The translations under genes and the position numbers were made by a program. From Bacteroidaceae bacterium (GTDB lineage Bacteria; Bacteroidota; Bacteroidia; Bacteroidales; Bacteroidaceae), in NCBI GenBank assembly GCA_017628845.1, contig JAGBYI010000025.1, forward strand, positions 1-38,611: a stretch of 38,611 nt of DNA, given 5' to 3'. Below are positions 36,310-38,611 of this stretch, one piece after another. Positions within the stretch are counted from its first letter, which is position 1. Each line of letters begins with the position of its first letter. A model generated the notes under the pieces. That model did not search any database and was not told where the DNA came from. It saw nothing but the letters and a program-made list of their open reading frames with translations.

Positions 36310-37443
36310 CTAATCGATTTTCTTTCCGTAGCAACGTCTACGCTTGATTGTTTCCGGATTCATGGGTTTCCACTGGCTTAATTCTTTCACGTTATCTTCA
36401 AGTTGCGGACCGGTTTCTGCATACTTGAACCCTTTCTTATTGTAAATTGGTATAAGGTCATCAAATATAAGCGCGTTAACACCCAGACCTTGCATGTCCG
36501 GACGAACAGCAATAAGCATCATATTAGCTGTTTCTTCATGCTTAATCTTCATTGCCTTGAGAATATGCCACCATCCGAACGGAAACAACCTGCCTTTGGA
36601 TTTCTGCAATGCTTCGGACATGCTCGCCATGGTTACGGCAGCAGCCACGAGTTCGCCTTTCTCATTCTCCACAAACGGTATCAGGTCCATATCAGCAAGC
36701 GGAAGATACATCTTCAGGAAAAAGTCTATCTGACGAGGCGTAAAGGAACTGTAACCAAACAGAGGAGCATAAGCCTGATTCATTAGATCAAAGAGTCTAT
36801 GACCCTCTCCTTGATACGCCTCCTTAAGAGTAACCTTCTTCACTGTCAGTCCGTACATCTCCTTGCTCAAGCGAGCCACACGGGCATATCTGGCAGGAAC
36901 TTCCTTAGGTATTTCCACCCTTATCTGCAACCAATCCGTCACTTTCGCATATCCATGAGCCTCCAAATGCTTGGGATAATAAGGATAATTGTAGATATCT
37001 ATCATGGTACCCATACGGTCAAAATCTTCAACAAGCATACCTTCCTTATCAAAGTCCGTAATGCCCAAAGGTCCCTGAACCTCATCCATACCACGCTCCC
37101 TACCCCATTCTTCAACGGCATCAAGCATAGCCTTGCTTACCTCTAAATCATCAATAAAATCAATATATCCGAAGCGAACAACATTGGTTTTCCACTTCTT
37201 ATTGGCGCGACTATTGATAATTCCTGCAATACGGCCTACCACAACACCGTCCTTTTCTGCAACAAACGCCTGGACTTCCGTAAAGGACAAACCATGGTTC
37301 TTGTCAGGATTGAAACTGCCACGAACATCACTGGCCATTTCAGGAACGAACTGTTTGTTCCCAGCATACAGTCTTAAAGGAAAGTCTACAAAAGCATCCA
37401 GTTCCTTCTTTGTCGTTACCTTTTTAACACTGACATTTCCCAT
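36310..37443 (-). CDS. YghO-like GNAT-family N-acetyltransferase
   Basis: This 377-residue protein resembles the YghO group of GNAT-related proteins. The N-terminal part contains LRLYAGNKQFVPEM, FVAEKDGVVVGRIAGIIN and QGPLGITDFDKEGMLVEDF. The C-terminal part has a GNAT-like acetyl-CoA segment (MLIAVRPDMQGLGVNALIFDDL) and ends in basic residues. The substrate is unknown. It has a clear promoter and is on the same strand as the polyene-type cluster, so its transcript may continue into the ketosynthase gene. It is not a usual cluster member, and its link to the pathway is only positional. Confidence 0.85.
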   Translation of the reverse strand: MGNVSVKKVTTKKELDAFVDFPLRLYAGNKQFVPEMASDVRGSFNPDKNHGLSFTEVQAFVAEKDGVVVGRIAGIINSRANKKWKTNVVRFGYIDFIDDLEVSKAMLDAVEEWGRERGMDEVQGPLGITDFDKEGMLVEDFDRMGTMIDIYNYPYYPKHLEAHGYAKVTDWLQIRVEIPKEVPARYARVARLSKEMYGLTVKKVTLKEAYQGEGHRLFDLMNQAYAPLFGYSSFTPRQIDFFLKMYLPLADMDLIPFVENEKGELVAAAVTMASMSEALQKSKGRLFPFGWWHILKAMKIKHEETANMMLIAVRPDMQGLGVNALIFDDLIPIYNKKGFKYAETGPQLEDNVKELSQWKPMNPETIKRRRCYGKKID

Positions 37444-37501
37444 TTTCGTTCAATTATTATTTCATAGGCGCACACAATATGCGCATAATACTTCATGGGC
37501 G

Positions 37502-37531
37502 CAAAGATACAAAAAATCGGCGACACGGCAA
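37502..37531 (-). promoter_or_regulatory. Promoter of the GNAT gene and perhaps of the whole cluster
   Basis: On the minus strand TTG (37531-37529) and TATCTTTG (37509-37502) have a 19-bp spacer, about 60 bp before the GNAT ATG. No other clear promoter was seen before the ketosynthase or ACP genes, so this may drive all eleven genes. Confidence 0.75.
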
Positions 37532-37599
37532 AGACTTTGCCACACTTTATAGCACCATACACACTATTTGAAGAATTTCAGAACACTTTCCATGTGGAA

Positions 37600-38150
37600 A
37601 GATACGTTACAAAGACCTAAAACAACATAAGCACAAAACATATTGAATGTGCGTTATCCAGCATAACCAATGACATCAAGAAACAATCCACAAGTCTACA
37701 CCCACGACACCCATATCACCATCATTCTATGTCGTTTTTATTCAATATCTTAAAGTATATCTATTAAAGCAACTATACATCATATAAACAAACCAAATCA
37801 AATAACGCTAACAACAAATACTCATTTATACATAAGCACCATATAATTGATATACAATGAATACATAAGTCTTTTATAAACATTTACTTGAATATCACAT
37901 AACCCATAAGCATTCTCCTATTCCAAATCCAAAACCTACAGAAGGGACAAGCAAACACCCACAAAAAGTAAAGATATTATCATACAGACAGCACTTTAAA
38001 CTAAGAAAACAAACACCTAAAACAATCACTCTAACAGCATCCATAGCGCCATATCCACAAGGACACAATAGTCCCATAAGCATCAAAATCTCCCTTGACA
38101 CAAACTATATATTAACACCAACTCCTCTTCGTCCTCAATATAACAACAAA
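37600..38150. other. G-poor, A/C-rich non-coding stretch
   Basis: No ORF here looks like a gene. By my hand count over 37621-38100 the plus strand has about 39 G against about 118 C in 480 bases, a very strong strand skew compared with the coding DNA nearby. Read on the minus strand it is G/T-rich and C-poor. It lies between the GNAT promoter and the right-edge repeat. Confidence 0.6.
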
Positions 38151-38228
38151 AATAATTAGGCACACACACCGGGGCACTTCTTGAACCGCCCGGCATGGCA
38201 AAAACAAGACCTTCCGTGGACGGACGTC

Positions 38229-38289
38229 TGCCCTCCCGAGGACCGAGGCGAGAGTTCCCGGTACTTTCGCCTCGGTCCTCGGGAGGGCA
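38229..38289. repeat. Long perfect hairpin; dispersed repeat, right copy
   Basis: Bases 38229-38251 are the exact reverse complement of 38267-38289, a 23-bp stem that can be lengthened by about four pairs (one G-T) to a 7-base loop. Bases 38232-38269 match 181-218 with one change. TTTTCTG follows, so it could also stop transcription. Confidence 0.8.
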
Positions 38290-38420
38290 TTTTCTGTGCT
38301 CCTGAAACCTTCTAATCGTAATGCCGAACATTGATATCCGATAAAAAACATTCAACACAGGCAATACGGACGGAAGCGGTATCTTCGTGACAAAAAAAGA
38401 GGGTGTGCGAACATGATATG

Positions 38421-38454
38421 AACCCCGAAAGTTAGACAAAAAACTTTCGGGGTT
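38421..38454 (+). terminator. Hairpin just inside the IS left end
   Basis: AACCCCGAAAGTT (38421-38433) pairs perfectly with AACTTTCGGGGTT (38442-38454) over 8 bases and is followed by TTATTATG, where ATG is the orfA start. It has the form of a terminator and may shield the transposase from outside transcription. Confidence 0.65.
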
Positions 38455-38459
38455 TTATT

Positions 38460-38611
38460 ATGAACATCAAGAAACGCAAACAACATTCTATACGTGACGT
38501 ACTTTCTTACATGCACATGTTGGAAGACGGAATGTCGTTTTCATTTATCCATAAGAAATATGGAGTCAATGAGGAACAATTGAAGGTCTTATGGTCTCGC
38601 TTTCAAGAAAA
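38460..38611 (+). CDS. IS3-family transposase OrfA, N-terminal part
   Basis: The reading frame from the ATG at 38460 is open for 50 codons to the end of the window. It starts MNIKKRKQHSIRDVLSYMHM and continues with a helix-turn-helix-like segment containing FIHKKYGVNEEQLKVLWSRF. This is the form of the small DNA-binding OrfA of IS3-type elements (order: basic N terminus, HTH, then leucine zipper, the last not reached). The position just inside an IS-like terminus supports this. Normally orfA and orfB are joined by frameshifting; that part is outside the window. Confidence 0.65.
   Translation, partial: MNIKKRKQHSIRDVLSYMHMLEDGMSFSFIHKKYGVNEEQLKVLWSRFQE

Larger units (their letters stand above)
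38414..38611 (+). mobile_element. Left end of an IS3-family insertion sequence (cut by window edge)
   Basis: From 38414 the sequence reads TGATATGAACCCCGAAAGTT and then AGACA, the pattern of IS3-family (IS150-like) terminal inverted repeats: TG, then CCC, A-rich, GTT-x-GACA. The start of an orfA follows 46 bp inside. The right end and orfB are beyond the window, so direct target repeats cannot be checked. Confidence 0.65.

Noticed and set aside
37895-38439. Short minus-strand frames in the right-edge intergenic region
   Set aside because: They run through the G-poor stretch and the hairpin repeat with aberrant composition; no domain or start context was seen.

Overview
The window looks like a chromosomal segment of a Bacteroidales bacterium, most likely a Prevotella-type genome. 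This is inferred from three things. Promoters have the Bacteroidetes form (TTG, about 19-20 bp, then TAnnTTTG), Shine-Dalgarno signals are weak and leaders AT-rich, and the gene content is typical: DUF5686, a galM-MFS-galK locus, an eukaryote-like carB and a polyene-type fatty-acid cluster. No rRNA, tRNA or CRISPR array was recognised.

Left part (1-9.7 kb, mostly + strand). A palindrome-rich repeat at the edge is followed by cytidine deaminase, a two-domain ABC-F ATPase whose second ATPase site has decayed, grpE-dnaJ, folC, and a galactose-use operon (galM, sugar MFS permease, galK) closed by an intrinsic terminator.

Middle (9.7-25 kb). This part holds a DUF456 membrane protein, a padR-pspC envelope-stress type pair split by a small hairpin-bearing insertion, an Mpv17-like membrane protein, and an alpha/beta hydrolase beside the remnant of a DUF5009-type acyltransferase. 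It continues with carB on the minus strand, whose leader holds a short ORF and a terminator (a candidate attenuator). A TonB-dependent receptor, a secreted esterase, a flavodiiron protein with a palindrome over its -33 box, and a WecA/TagO-type phosphotransferase follow.

Right part (25.3-37.5 kb, all minus strand). Ten tightly packed genes form what looks like a compact aryl-polyene/flexirubin-type cluster. In transcription order they are ketosynthase, ACP, two hotdog dehydratases, MMPL exporter, CrtI/RetSat-like FAD enzyme, DUF5686 outer-membrane protein, FabG-like reductase, LolA-like carrier and thioesterase. A YghO-like GNAT gene lies upstream behind a clear promoter. The proteins suggest that an acyl/polyenoyl chain is built on the ACP, reduced and dehydrated, possibly modified by the FAD enzyme, and delivered to the envelope. 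A priming ligase, ammonia-lyase, chain-length partner and transferases are not in the window. The cluster is therefore either a reduced version or half of a split one.

Right edge (37.5-38.6 kb). A strongly G-poor non-coding stretch is followed by a second copy of the left-edge repeat, here as a perfect long hairpin, and then the left end of an IS3-family element with its orfA running off the window.
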